A stretch of 64,000 nucleotides of DNA, taken from assembly GCA_022825855.1 (NCBI GenBank), contig JAJDWB010000007.1, forward strand, positions 1-64,000, read 5' to 3'. The stretch is from Dehalococcoidia bacterium (GTDB taxonomy: Bacteria; Chloroflexota; Dehalococcoidia; Bin125). Position numbers and translations under genes: made by a program. The notes beneath the pieces were generated by a model, which ran no database searches, was not told where the DNA came from, and saw only the letters and a list, made by a program, of their open reading frames with translations. Below, one piece after another: positions 8,238 through 17,291 of this stretch. The first letter of the stretch is position 1. Each line of letters starts with the position of its first letter.

Positions 8238-9470
8238 CTAGCGGCTGCCTCGCAGCCTGGGATCGAGCACATCGCGCAGCGCATCGCCGAGCACGTTGAA
8301 GCCGAACACCAGGGAGGTCAAGGCCAGTCCCGCCCACAGGGATGTCCAGGGCGAGTAGACGATGAACTGCCGGCCGTCGGCGATCATCTTGCCCCAGGAG
8401 ACGTCGAGTGTGCCCAGTCCGAGGAAGCTGAGCGCCGCTTCGGCCAGGATGAACGCACCGATGGTGATCGAGAAGATTACGATCAGCGGCGCGAAGATGT
8501 TGGGCAGGATGTGGAATCCCATGATTCGGGTTGAGGTCGCGCCGATCGTTCGAGCCGCCTCGACGTACGGCATCTCGCGGATCTGGATCACACTGCCACG
8601 CACAATCCGGTTGGTCGGCGCGATGCCGAGCACCGAGAGCGAGAGTGTGACCCACAGCGCCGACGGGTCGGTAATGGAAGCGATCAGCAGGAGGAATGCG
8701 ATCGGCGGGAAGCTCTGCACGGCGTCAAGGACCCGATTGATGATCAGATCGACCGAGCCGCCGAAGGAGCCCGAGACCAGTCCAGTCGCGGTGCCGGCGA
8801 TCACGCCGATCAGCGTCGCGAAGAATCCGATGTACAGCGACAGCCGCGCTCCCTCGGTGACGCGGGAGAACAGGTCGTGACCGGCGCGATCGGTGCCGAA
8901 CCAGTGCTTGCCCGATGGTCCCAGCAGCGAGGCCGTAATCAGCGGGTTGTCCGTGCCTGCCGCGAGCAATCGGTCAACGTCGACGATCGTGCCGTCCTCA
9001 ATCGCAATCTGCTCCTCTTCGATCAGGGTGTCGAGCAGGAGCCCAGCCTCAACCTGTTCCAGCGCGTAGGCGACCATCTCGCCTTCCACGTTGACATCGG
9101 CGGCGGGCTGTTCAAAGATCGCGGCGTCGCTCACGATGGCGCGGAGTTCAGAGTCGGAAACATCGGCGGAGACGCCGTCCAGCGCGTTAGCGAGCTTGTC
9201 GTCGGCATACTTGACGGAGGCGATCTCGAACACGCTGCGTGAGTCGTATCGCCCGATGCCCAACCAGCCGCCGCCGTCGCCCACGGTCCCGATCGCAATC
9301 AGGCTCCAGACCACGACGATGATCACACCGGCCGCACCGAGCCGTTTCTGCACCATGAAGTCCTTGAAGGCGATCAGCCCGCGCCGCAGGCCGGTTGCCT
9401 GGTCGACGCGCAAACCCTGCGTCGCGGCGAACTCGTCAAGCTGTTCAGTGGCGCCGGTTTGCTGGCTCAT
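8238..9470 (-). CDS. DppC/OppC-like peptide ABC permease (pair 2)
   Basis: A 410-residue inner-membrane permease. After an N-terminal cytoplasmic helix (EQLDEFAATQGLRVDQA) and one membrane segment, an extracytoplasmic domain of about 120 residues precedes the DppC motif HWFGTDRAGHDLFSRVTEGA. The core has an intact EAA coupling loop (MPYVEAARTIGATSTRIMGF) and the family ending AEAALSFLGLGTLDVSWGKM. It would form the translocation pore with the DppB-like subunit encoded 38 bases upstream. It is close in sequence to the gene at 13241-14482, so the two pairs arose by duplication. Substrate is expected to be peptides or similar small molecules, but Ni or sugar substrates occur in this family too. 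Confidence 0.93.
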   Translation of the reverse strand: MSQQTGATEQLDEFAATQGLRVDQATGLRRGLIAFKDFMVQKRLGAAGVIIVVVWSLIAIGTVGDGGGWLGIGRYDSRSVFEIASVKYADDKLANALDGVSADVSDSELRAIVSDAAIFEQPAADVNVEGEMVAYALEQVEAGLLLDTLIEEEQIAIEDGTIVDVDRLLAAGTDNPLITASLLGPSGKHWFGTDRAGHDLFSRVTEGARLSLYIGFFATLIGVIAGTATGLVSGSFGGSVDLIINRVLDAVQSFPPIAFLLLIASITDPSALWVTLSLSVLGIAPTNRIVRGSVIQIREMPYVEAARTIGATSTRIMGFHILPNIFAPLIVIFSITIGAFILAEAALSFLGLGTLDVSWGKMIADGRQFIVYSPWTSLWAGLALTSLVFGFNVLGDALRDVLDPRLRGSR

Positions 9471-9508
9471 GGTCTGCTCAGTTACCTGACCAATTCAGTC
9501 GCGAACGA

Positions 9509-10990
9509 CTAGGTGTAGCGGATTCGCGGGTCGATCAACGCGTAGCTGATATCGATCACGATGTTGACGATGATCACGAACAGGGCGAGGAAGAAGACGG
9601 CCGTCTGGATCACGGGAATGTCGGCCTGGTAGAGCCGCTGCAGCAGCATCAGGCCGACGCCGGGAATGTTGAACAAGACCTCGAGAATGATGTTGCCGCC
9701 GACCAGCGCCGCCAGCTGCAACCCGAACACGCTGAGCACCGGCACCAGCGCATTGCGCAACGCGTGTCTGCGGATTACGGCGCGCTCGCGCAGGCCCTTC
9801 GACCATGCCGTGCGGACGTAGTCCTGGCGCAGCACTTCGAGCAACTCGGAACGCGTAATCCGCATCAGGCCTGCGCCGGCTGCGATGCCGCCGGCCACGG
9901 CCGGGATCGTGTAGAGCGCAAAGAACCCGTCAACCGAGGTGAAAATGCTGCGCGCGTCTTCGTCCGTGAGTGGGATTGACCAGATCCCTCCCTCGAAGAT
10001 GCCTCCCGGCGAGACGACGAAGATCAGCATCGTCGCGATCCAGAAGGAAGGAGCGGCGAGCGCCATGATCGCGAATCCGCGCAGACCGTAGTCCAACGCC
10101 TGATCCTGCCGCATCGCCGAGAGGATGCCGACCGGCAACGCGACGATGACCGCCACGAGCAACGCGTATGCGTTGAGGTGCAGCGTTCGCGGCAAGGAGC
10201 GCAGGAAGATGTCCATCGACGGCTCGTTGGTCTGGAAGGACGGACGGAACTGGAAGCGGATCGTGTCCCAGAGGTACTCGACGTACTGCCGCCCCAGTGG
10301 TTTGTCGATGCCGAGCTGATTCTTGATGCTCGCTTCGGTGATCTCGCGGGTGGGTGAGATAAAGATGTCGCCGGGAAAGAGCGGTGTATCGACGGTCAGC
10401 GAGCCGTCCTGATTGGCCGGCGTGCCCTCGAGATTGACATTCATGTAGTCATCGGGAGTGACGCGGTTGACTTGGGCCAGTTCGCGCAAGGTCGTGCTTT
10501 CCCGCAGGGTCAGCGTGACGCCTGCGGGCGCGAACAGTTGCCCGGCAAAGGTGCCGAACTCCACGTCCGGGTTACGTTCCTGCAGCAGCGCAATGCCCGT
10601 TTCGTTCTCTTCGGGCAGGGACAACCGCGAAGTCCGCGCTATGGACGACAGCAGTTGGCCGTCGATCACGACGAGGGTCGAACCGGGCCGGAGTTCGGAG
10701 TTCGCCTCGAGGTTGGGGTTGACGGCCAGGATGTCATCGACCGAGGCGCCGTATTGCGCGGCAATCGAGGCGGTGGTGTCGCCGCCGACCACGCGATGCA
10801 GCGTGCGTTCCACCTCGAGTTCGCCGACGACCTCAGCCTCGATCTTGGTCGCGCCCGAAGCTTCAAGGTTGGACAGCTTGATCGTGACGTAGTCGCCCGG
10901 CAGCGCGTTCAAGACGAGGAAGAGGATCGAGATCACCAGCCACAGCGTGGGGATCACCAGCAAGAAGCGTCGGATCAGGTACTTCTGCAT
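9509..10990 (-). CDS. DppB/OppB-like peptide ABC permease with extracytoplasmic LysM-like repeats (pair 2)
   Basis: A 493-residue DppB-type permease, about 160 residues longer than canonical members. Membrane segment 1 is at about residues 8-30. Residues 65-110 form a good LysM-like repeat (HRVVGGDTTASIAAQYGASV, then ILAVNPNL, then RPGSTLVVI), and a second weaker one lies at about 155-215 (STTLRELAQVNRVTPDDYMN). The permease core resumes near ITEASIKNQLGIDKPLGRQY with an intact EAA loop (EVLRQDYVRTAWSKGLRERA). LysM repeats usually bind N-acetylglucosamine-containing glycans such as peptidoglycan or chitin, so this subunit could tether the importer to wall or substrate glycan; that is inference. 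It is followed by its DppC partner. Confidence 0.92.
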   Translation of the reverse strand: MQKYLIRRFLLVIPTLWLVISILFLVLNALPGDYVTIKLSNLEASGATKIEAEVVGELEVERTLHRVVGGDTTASIAAQYGASVDDILAVNPNLEANSELRPGSTLVVIDGQLLSSIARTSRLSLPEENETGIALLQERNPDVEFGTFAGQLFAPAGVTLTLRESTTLRELAQVNRVTPDDYMNVNLEGTPANQDGSLTVDTPLFPGDIFISPTREITEASIKNQLGIDKPLGRQYVEYLWDTIRFQFRPSFQTNEPSMDIFLRSLPRTLHLNAYALLVAVIVALPVGILSAMRQDQALDYGLRGFAIMALAAPSFWIATMLIFVVSPGGIFEGGIWSIPLTDEDARSIFTSVDGFFALYTIPAVAGGIAAGAGLMRITRSELLEVLRQDYVRTAWSKGLRERAVIRRHALRNALVPVLSVFGLQLAALVGGNIILEVLFNIPGVGLMLLQRLYQADIPVIQTAVFFLALFVIIVNIVIDISYALIDPRIRYT

Positions 10991-11044
10991 GCGGCTCCGT
11001 CAGTCCTGCCTGAGCAGGATGCTGCTGGTGCAGCGGGACTCCCC

Positions 11045-11106
11045 CGGCGAGCGTACTCGCCGAGGGTTGCGCCGCGGCTCCCCCTCCAGGTTGGAGAGGG
11101 AGCCGC
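11045..11106 (-). terminator. Two adjacent GC-rich hairpins after a binding-protein gene
   Basis: Between the stop of the binding-protein gene and the next permease gene there are two inverted repeats. One is a 7-base stem, CGGCGAG/CTCGCCG, around a 4-base loop (11045-11062). The other is a 9-base stem, GCGGCTCCC/GGGAGCCGC, with an inner 5-base stem (11074-11106). Neither is followed by a clear T-run on the minus strand. They could attenuate transcription and so set the ratio of the abundant binding protein to the membrane subunits, or protect the 3' end of the message. Confidence 0.5.
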
Positions 11107-11133
11107 GCGATGTGTGTCTTGACAACCCTGGTG

Positions 11134-13137
11134 TTAGGCCGAGTACTCAGGGTGCTCGGTGTCGACCCAGGCGGTGTCGAAGTTGTGGGAGTCGTGCGCG
11201 AACTGCCAGGTGTCGTCCGGGCGGTTGACGTACGGCCACCAGATCGTCGGCGCGATGCCGTTCATCACACCGAACCAACCGAAGATGCCGTCGAGACCGT
11301 GCTCTTCGTCGACACCCAAGCCGATGCGCTGCACCTTGAGACCCAGATCGCGGCGCTGTTCGGTGTCCAGCGTCAACGCCATCTCGTCCACAATCTCCTC
11401 GGTCGGAGCGTAGTTGTACTGGGTCAGGTTGGAGGCGCCGCCGACCTTGAGCGAGAGCGTGAACTGCGCCGTCGGGTCGAGGTCGGCCGGCGGGTTGGTC
11501 CAGGTCGGCGCTCGGCCGGGGAACGTCTGGTTGTCGTAGCGGTCCTGCATGACCGTGTACGGCTGGATGTCCAGCTCGACGTTGATGCCGGTCGCCTCGG
11601 CGTACATGTTGCGGGTGGTTTCGGTGATACCGGGGTAGGTCTGCTCCCAGAGGTCGGGGATGTAAATCGTGACCGTGCGGTCGGTGTCGAAACCGGAGGC
11701 GGCGATCAGTTCACGGCAGAGCGCGATGTCTTCGTCGCGGTTGAGGCGGAAGCCCGGAACCGTGCGCAGCTCCTCCGGCGGAATGGTCCAGTAGGTCGAG
11801 AACCACGGGCAGAAGTGGGTGGCCGAGGGCTTGGCCGCGCCCAGGTAGACCGCGTCGATCAGCAGGTCGCGGTCAACCGCGACCTGCATCGCGTAGGCGA
11901 AGCGCCGGTCGAGGTAGGGGTTGCCCAATCCGTCCGAGCCTTCCCAGCCGGGCTGGTAGGTGCCCATGACGGTGACGATTGTGAACCCGAACGCGCCTTC
12001 GCGGACCTCGTGGTCGGGGAAGTCGCCGGTCAGCTCCTCGACCTGGACCGCCGAGAGCGGGAAGCCGCCGATGTCGATGCCCTTGCCTCGGTAGGCGGCG
12101 TCGACGGCGGTCGCGTCGGTCAGGTTGACGAACTCGACCGCGTCCATGAACGGCAACTGGCTGCCGTCCGCCGCGTTCTTCCAGTAGCTCGGGTTGCGCT
12201 CGAGGTAGATGCCGATGTCGGGGTCGTAGGTCTGCGGAATGTAAGGACCGGTCCCGGACGAGAGCGAGACGTTGGCCGTCTCGTCGCGCCAGCGGGTGCC
12301 GAATTCCTGGATGCCCTCGGGTGAGGTGATCCAGGAGAACGGTCGCAGGATGGTACCGCCGAGGTAGGTCGCGTCGGGACCGTCGGTGCGGGCGATAAAG
12401 GTCGCTTCGTCAACCGCTTCGTGGAAGGCGGTCTTCTTGAAGGCGTCCTGGCCGCGGAATCGCGCGTCTGGATTGCCTTCGGCGTCCAGCGCTGCGATCT
12501 GACGGTCGAAGTTGATCACGATGTCGCTGGCGGTCACCTCGCGGCCGCCTTCAGTCGGATACTGGTCCCAGTAGCGCGCGCCCTGGTCAACGCTGAAGAT
12601 GTAGGTCTCAGCGTCGGGCAGCTCGGGCAGGGAGGTGATGTCCTCCTCCATGATCCCGCCCTCCTTGGAGGCCCAGCGGATCATGTAGTTCATGTAGAAC
12701 CCCATCCAGTACTGGGTGGGGCCGAACACGCCGCGATGCGGGTCGAAGAAGTCGTGCGTGGCTGCAGGGGTCGAGAAGCGCAGGGTGCCGCCGTAGCGGT
12801 TGCTGCTGGCCGCCTGCACCTGCTGCGCGGCCTGCTGCTGTTCCTGCTCCTCCTGCTGCGCGGCGGCAACGGCCTGTTGTTCGGCCTGTTGCTCTTCCTG
12901 CTGCATCGCCTGCTGCTGTTGCTGCTGCATGGCTTGCTGCTGTTGCTGCATCGCCTGCTGCTGCTGTTGGTCCTGCTGCTGCGCCTGCATGGCTGCCTGA
13001 CCGTCGTCGTCATCATCGCCACAGCCGACCAGCGCCAGACCGGCGGCGCCGACGCCGGCGCGACCCGATGCGCGCAGCAGCGCACGCCGGCTCATCCGGT
13101 TGCGCTGCATCCGCTGCCAATAGTTGCGTTCACTCAT
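11134..13137 (-). CDS. Peptide ABC transporter substrate-binding protein, Tat lipoprotein with Gln-rich linker
   Basis: A 667-residue SBP_bac_5-family solute-binding protein. The start at 13137 (MSERNYWQRM) is preferred over one 33 bases upstream because AAGGAG lies 8 bases before it, and because it matches the other copies. A twin-arginine motif SRRALLRASG (residues 16-25) leads into a hydrophobic core and lipobox LALVGC with Cys39 as the lipidation site. A run of five Asp and a Gln/Met-rich low-complexity linker to about residue 125 follow, then the binding domain. It would be exported folded, anchored to the outer face of the membrane and deliver ligand to the permease pair downstream. It ends with the conserved tail WVDTEHPEYSA. 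Confidence 0.93.
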   Translation of the reverse strand: MSERNYWQRMQRNRMSRRALLRASGRAGVGAAGLALVGCGDDDDDGQAAMQAQQQDQQQQQAMQQQQQAMQQQQQQAMQQEEQQAEQQAVAAAQQEEQEQQQAAQQVQAASSNRYGGTLRFSTPAATHDFFDPHRGVFGPTQYWMGFYMNYMIRWASKEGGIMEEDITSLPELPDAETYIFSVDQGARYWDQYPTEGGREVTASDIVINFDRQIAALDAEGNPDARFRGQDAFKKTAFHEAVDEATFIARTDGPDATYLGGTILRPFSWITSPEGIQEFGTRWRDETANVSLSSGTGPYIPQTYDPDIGIYLERNPSYWKNAADGSQLPFMDAVEFVNLTDATAVDAAYRGKGIDIGGFPLSAVQVEELTGDFPDHEVREGAFGFTIVTVMGTYQPGWEGSDGLGNPYLDRRFAYAMQVAVDRDLLIDAVYLGAAKPSATHFCPWFSTYWTIPPEELRTVPGFRLNRDEDIALCRELIAASGFDTDRTVTIYIPDLWEQTYPGITETTRNMYAEATGINVELDIQPYTVMQDRYDNQTFPGRAPTWTNPPADLDPTAQFTLSLKVGGASNLTQYNYAPTEEIVDEMALTLDTEQRRDLGLKVQRIGLGVDEEHGLDGIFGWFGVMNGIAPTIWWPYVNRPDDTWQFAHDSHNFDTAWVDTEHPEYSA

Positions 13138-13240
13138 TGAAGCTCGCTCCTTCTTCCGGCGCGTCAACACGCCACTCGTCTTGGCAGTCTAGCGCAAGTT
13201 TGCCGGAACACTACGATGCCGGAGGATTCGGCTGCAACCG

Positions 13241-14482
13241 CTAGCGGCTGCCCCGCAGGCGCGGGTCGAAGACATCGCGCAGCGCATCGCCGAGGACGTT
13301 GAAGCCGAAGACCAGACTGGTCAACGCGAGACCGGCGAACAGCGAGGTCCAGGGCGACTGGACGATGAACTGCCGGCCGTCAGCGATCATCTTGCCCCAG
13401 GAGACATCAAGCGTGCCCAGTCCGAGGAAGCTGAGCGCCGCCTCGGCGAGGATGAACGCGCCGATGGTGATCGAGAAGATCACGATCAGTGGCGCAACGA
13501 TGTTGGGCAGGATGTGCAGGAGCATGATCCGCGCATTGGTCGCACCCAGCGTGCGCGCCGCTTCGACGAACGGCATCTCGCGCAACGCGATCACGGCACC
13601 GCGCACGATCCGCTGCACGGGCGCGATAGCAAGCACGGAGAGTGCCAGGGTGACCCAGAGTGCCGAGGGTTCCGTGACCGAACGCAGCAGCAAGAGCAGC
13701 ACGATCGGCGGGAAGGAGAGCAGGGCATCGACCAGTCGGCTGATGGCGAGGTCGATGTTGCCGCCCAGGCCGCCGGCGATCAATCCGATCGCTGTGCCGG
13801 CGACGACGCCAATCAGCGTGGCGAAGAAACCGATGTACAGCGACAACCGGGCGCCTTCGGTCACGCGCGAGAAGAGGTCGTGACCGGCGCGATCGGTGCC
13901 GAACCAGTGCTTGCCAGAGGGACCTTGCAGCGACGATGTCGTCAGGGGCGTGTTCGTACCGGTGGCGAGCAAATCGTCGACATCGACGACGGTGCCGTTG
14001 CTGATCTCGATCTGCGCCGGATCCAGCTCCTGCAAGTGCGTGAGGACGGTCCCGGTCTCGATCAAACCCTCGACGTACTCGAGCATCTGATCCAGCACAC
14101 CTGACTCGGCAGCCAGATCCCCGTAGACCTCGGGGTCGAGCAGCAGCGTACGCAGCTCGGCGTCGGAGATATCCGCAGATCGTCCGTCCAGAACGTTGGC
14201 CATTTTGTCGTCGACGAAGTTCTGATTCGCGATTTTGAATACTTCCTGCGAGTCATACCGACCCAGCCCCAACCAGCCGCCGCCGGGACCGACCGTGCCG
14301 ATTGCGATCACCGACCAGACGAAGACGAGCATCAACCCGGCAGCGCCCAGCGGTTTCGTCTTGAAGAAACTGACCAGGGCCCTGCCCAACAGCGCAAGCG
14401 TGGTGCGCTCCTCGATACGGAGCCCCTGCGCCTGCGCGAACTCTTCCAGTTCCCGGGAGGTCGTCTGACCAGCGTCGCTCAC
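13241..14482 (-). CDS. DppC/OppC-like peptide ABC permease (pair 1)
   Basis: A 413-residue permease strongly similar to the 8238-9470 protein. It has an N-terminal cytoplasmic helix, one membrane segment, an extracytoplasmic domain of about 125 residues (GGGWLGLGRYDSQEVFKIAN at its start), the motif HWFGTDRAGHDLFSRVTEGA, an intact EAA loop (MPFVEAARTLGATNARIMLL) and the ending SFLGLGTLDVSWGKMIADGR. It would pair with the DppB-like subunit encoded 24 bases upstream. The binding protein at 11134-13137 starts about 100 bases after this gene's stop. No gene for the required ATPase is found nearby, so the ATPases must be encoded elsewhere. Confidence 0.93.
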   Translation of the reverse strand: MSDAGQTTSRELEEFAQAQGLRIEERTTLALLGRALVSFFKTKPLGAAGLMLVFVWSVIAIGTVGPGGGWLGLGRYDSQEVFKIANQNFVDDKMANVLDGRSADISDAELRTLLLDPEVYGDLAAESGVLDQMLEYVEGLIETGTVLTHLQELDPAQIEISNGTVVDVDDLLATGTNTPLTTSSLQGPSGKHWFGTDRAGHDLFSRVTEGARLSLYIGFFATLIGVVAGTAIGLIAGGLGGNIDLAISRLVDALLSFPPIVLLLLLRSVTEPSALWVTLALSVLAIAPVQRIVRGAVIALREMPFVEAARTLGATNARIMLLHILPNIVAPLIVIFSITIGAFILAEAALSFLGLGTLDVSWGKMIADGRQFIVQSPWTSLFAGLALTSLVFGFNVLGDALRDVFDPRLRGSR

Positions 14483-14506
14483 GGTGCGTCTCCTCGGTCA
14501 ACCCGA

Positions 14507-16132
14507 CTAGGTGTAGCGAATGCGCGGGTCGATCACCGCGTACGCGATGTCGATCACGATGTTGACGATGATGATGAACAGGGCGAAGAAGAACACCATC
14601 GTCTGCACGACCGGCAGGTCGGCCTGGTTGATCCGCTGGATTAGCAGCAGGCCGATGCCGGGGATGTTGAACAGCAGCTCAAGGATGATGTTGCCGCCCA
14701 GTAGCGCCGCGATCTGCAGCCCGAGCACGCTCATGACGTTGACCAGGGCGTTGCGCATCGCGTGGCGTCGAATCACGGTCCGTTCGCGCAGACCCTTCGA
14801 CCACGCCGTACGGACGTAGTCCTGACGCAGCACCTCAAGCAACTCCGAGCGGGTGATACGCATCAAACCAGCGCCGGCCGCGATCCCACCGGCGACCGCC
14901 GGAATCGAGTACAGCGCCAACGCGCCCGTGAACGATGTGAACACCGACCTCGCTTCCTCCGACGTCAGCGGAATCGACCAGATGCCGGCCTCGGAAATGC
15001 CGCCCGGGGTCACGACGAAGATCATCATCGTCGCGATCCAGAAGGACGGCGCGGCCAGCGCCAGGATGGCAAAGCCGCGCAGCGCGTAGTCGAGCGGCCG
15101 GTCCTGACGCATCGCGGAGAGGATGCCAACCGGGATCGCGATGACCAGCGCGACCACCAACGCATACACGTTTAGGTGCAACGTGCGCGGCAGCGCGCGC
15201 AGGAAGATATCCAGCGAGCCCTCCTGCGTCTGGAACGAGGGACGGAACTTGAGTCGTACTGTCTCCCAGAGGAACTCGATGTACTGCTGTCCCAGCGGTT
15301 TATCGATGCCCAGTCGGTTGCGGATGTTGGCCTCGGTGATCTTGGTCGTCGGTGTGACGATCTTGTCCGAGGGGATGTGGATCTGAATTCCGGCTTCCAA
15401 TGCCGCGGACGGATCGATGCCTCGGTTGGCCATTGACATCGTCTCGATGTCGCGGTTGAACGCCGCCGCGATGCCTTCCAGCGTGTCGCCCTCTTCGGCG
15501 ACCACCAACGCGGTGGGTAAGAGCTGCGTCTGTGCGGTCAACTCGCCATCCGGGTTGCTCGCGCTGCCGGTCGGGTTGACCGCCAGGATGTCGCTCGCCT
15601 CGATCCGGTTAACGTGCGCCAGTTCGTCCAGCGTTTGGCTCGTGCGAATCGTGAGGATCGATCCTGTCTCCGCAAACGGTTTGCCCTGGTAGAGCGGGAA
15701 GTCGGTATCCGGGTTGCGATCGATCAGGAGCTGAACGCCCACATCCGCTTCTTCAGGCAAGGACACCTTCTGGGCCACGGCGACTTGTTCCAGCAGGGTG
15801 CCCGGAATCACGACGATTCTCGTGCCCGGCCGCAAGTCCTCCGACGTGTCGAGGTCGGGATTCTGGGCGAGCAACTCGGAGATCGTCGTCTCGTTCGAGA
15901 GGGCGATCGATTCGAGCGTGTCTCCGGTGATTACGCGGTGGGTGGTGTCCTCAACCTCGATGTAGCCGATGATCTCCGACTCGCGCTGCTCGGCGCCCTG
16001 GTTCTCCAGGTTCGAGAGCTTGCGCGTGACGAAGTCGCCGGGCAGCGCGCGCAGGGCCAGGAACAGCAGCGAGACGACCAACCAGATGGTCGGGATGACC
16101 AGGATCAATCGTTGGATGAGATATCGCTGCAT
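14507..16132 (-). CDS. DppB/OppB-like peptide ABC permease with three LysM-like repeats (pair 1)
   Basis: The longest of the three DppB-like subunits, 541 residues. Membrane segment 1 is at about residues 8-30. The extracytoplasmic insert has three LysM-like repeats: residues 65-109 (HRVITGDTLESIALSNETTI, then LLAQNPDL, then RPGTRIVVI), about 158-208 (TSQTLDELAHVNRIEASDIL, then AVNPTG), and 209-254 (VVAEEGDTLEGIAAAFNRDI, then GIQIHIP). The core resumes at ITEANIRNRLGIDKPLGQQY with an intact EAA loop (EVLRQDYVRTAWSKGLRERT). Compared with the other two, this gene has one extra repeat, so the insert has grown or shrunk by whole LysM units. The start is preceded by AGGAA. Confidence 0.92.
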   Translation of the reverse strand: MQRYLIQRLILVIPTIWLVVSLLFLALRALPGDFVTRKLSNLENQGAEQRESEIIGYIEVEDTTHRVITGDTLESIALSNETTISELLAQNPDLDTSEDLRPGTRIVVIPGTLLEQVAVAQKVSLPEEADVGVQLLIDRNPDTDFPLYQGKPFAETGSILTIRTSQTLDELAHVNRIEASDILAVNPTGSASNPDGELTAQTQLLPTALVVAEEGDTLEGIAAAFNRDIETMSMANRGIDPSAALEAGIQIHIPSDKIVTPTTKITEANIRNRLGIDKPLGQQYIEFLWETVRLKFRPSFQTQEGSLDIFLRALPRTLHLNVYALVVALVIAIPVGILSAMRQDRPLDYALRGFAILALAAPSFWIATMMIFVVTPGGISEAGIWSIPLTSEEARSVFTSFTGALALYSIPAVAGGIAAGAGLMRITRSELLEVLRQDYVRTAWSKGLRERTVIRRHAMRNALVNVMSVLGLQIAALLGGNIILELLFNIPGIGLLLIQRINQADLPVVQTMVFFFALFIIIVNIVIDIAYAVIDPRIRYT

Positions 16133-16177
16133 CGCTGTTCCTGCTCAGCTCGCGGCTGCCGGCGACCGTGGACGGGC

Positions 16178-16843
16178 TCAGGCCGGGTACTCGGGGTGGT
16201 CGGTGTCGATCCAGGTTTCGTCGTAGCGGTGGCGCATCCCCAACGTTGACCTACGCACAATCTGTGGCCACCCGTGTAGCAAGTCGGTCCATGAGTCACG
16301 ATCCCAGCCTAATCCAGGGGGCACAGCGATTGGTCCGTTCGTACCAGATGTATCCAATGCACTCCGACCAACCCGCACTCTGTGACCACTGCTGCGACTT
16401 TCCGAGAAGCCTGTGTGAACGATGGGCCTAAGCTCTTGCTGTTGGTTGTTGTAGCTGATGAGGCTGGCTAACTCAGGACGCTCGGCATTAATCATGAGCT
16501 GCTGGAGAGTCTTGCCTCCTACGGCACCGTTGTTCAGTGGTTGACCTCTAGGGACATCCTTTGGTGGCTGCTGCACGAGTGCTCCTTCAGCAGACCGTGC
16601 GTCGTCAGCGAAGCCGTCCGACATGATCACCGCCGTGGCCAGTACACCAGCCGCGACAAGAAACAAGGCTAGGACCGTCTTGGGGATCTCTCGCCTAGAG
16701 GCCAACGGCTGCTCCTCAAGGTCGCGACAGCCCACGGGCGCGATTCGTGCGTCACTCACAGCTGAGCGGCCCGACGAGCGGTCCTGCACGCGCCGACTCT
16801 TCGACACTCGCCGCATCCGTTGCCAGTAGTTGCGTTCGCTCAT
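16178..16843 (-). pseudogene. Hollowed substrate-binding protein gene: leader and tail kept, middle replaced (copy A)
   Basis: This 221-codon open frame starts MSERNYWQRMRR and ends HRYDETWIDTDHPEYPA, exactly like the intact binding proteins around it, but is about 450 codons shorter. The Tat/lipobox region is recognisable yet eroded: SRRVQDRSSGRSAVSDARIA then PVGC replaces SRRALLRASGRAGVGAAGLA then LVGC, so the hydrophobic core is gone. Residues 55-77 form a new membrane segment (VLALFLVAAGVLATAVIM). The middle resembles nothing in the other copies and has a lower GC content. It is most simply a decayed or recombined paralogue; expression as a small membrane protein is possible because the frame is open and the GGAGGA ribosome site is present. 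Confidence 0.6.
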
Positions 16844-17277
16844 CCGGAATGTCCTCCTGTGTCTCGCTCAGACTCGGATTCGCAGAGTGTAAGCGAATTG
16901 ACACCCGATGCGCCAATCCGTGCACAGCCCAGAACCGCGCCGGGCGGCGCGGGTCTAAGTGTGGTCAAGCTCGAGCGACGCGGCAACACCGGGTAGTGGG
17001 GATGCGTCGAATCGAGCCAGATCTCGTCGTGTCGGTGCGAGGCATGCGCGAGCTGGATTGAGTCGTCGACGCGGTGCAGATACGGCCACCAGATCTCGGG
17101 CGAGATGCCGTTCATCACACCGAACGTGGGGAAAAGGCCTTCGACGCCGTGGTCCGGGTCAACGCCCATGCCGATTCGCTGCACCTTGAGCGACATCTCG
17201 ACGCGCTCTTCCTGGTCCAGCGTGGTCTGCATCTGCTCGATGATCTCCGACTCTGGCGAGTAGTCGTGTTTGAGTCT
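16840..17277 (-). pseudogene. C-terminal fragment of a peptide-binding protein with lost stop codon
   Basis: The frame from about 17277 reads FAIRLKHDYSPESEIIEQMQ, then TTLDQEERVEMSLKVQRIGM, matching the last 85 residues of the intact binding proteins, up to WLDSTHPHYPV. Upstream in the same frame there is a TGA and no start other than internal Met codons, so the N-terminal 580 residues are missing. Where the sister genes stop after HPxYPx, this one reads TTG in place of TAG and runs on for about 45 unrelated residues into the leader of the next remnant, overlapping its ATG by 4 bases. It is a relic rather than a working gene. Confidence 0.75.
16886..16916 (-). promoter_or_regulatory. Candidate promoter of hollowed gene A
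   Basis: On the minus strand TTGGCG (16916-16911) is followed 19 bases later by TACACT (16891-16886), about 45 bases before the ATG. The same arrangement is conserved upstream of leader copy B, which supports a functional element kept through duplication. The spacer is long for a sigma-70 promoter, so confidence is low. Confidence 0.35.
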
Positions 17278-17291
17278 GATTGCGAATGCCG

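Noticed and set aside
12800-13000. A plus-strand frame made almost only of Cys and Ala
   Set aside because: It is the complement of the Gln-rich linker of the binding protein (CAG repeats read as TGC), not a metallothionein-like gene.
12820-13000. Possible CRISPR or microsatellite in the CAG/CTG-rich stretches
   Set aside because: The repeats are in frame within protein-coding linkers with no spacers; no CRISPR array or cas gene is seen anywhere in the window.
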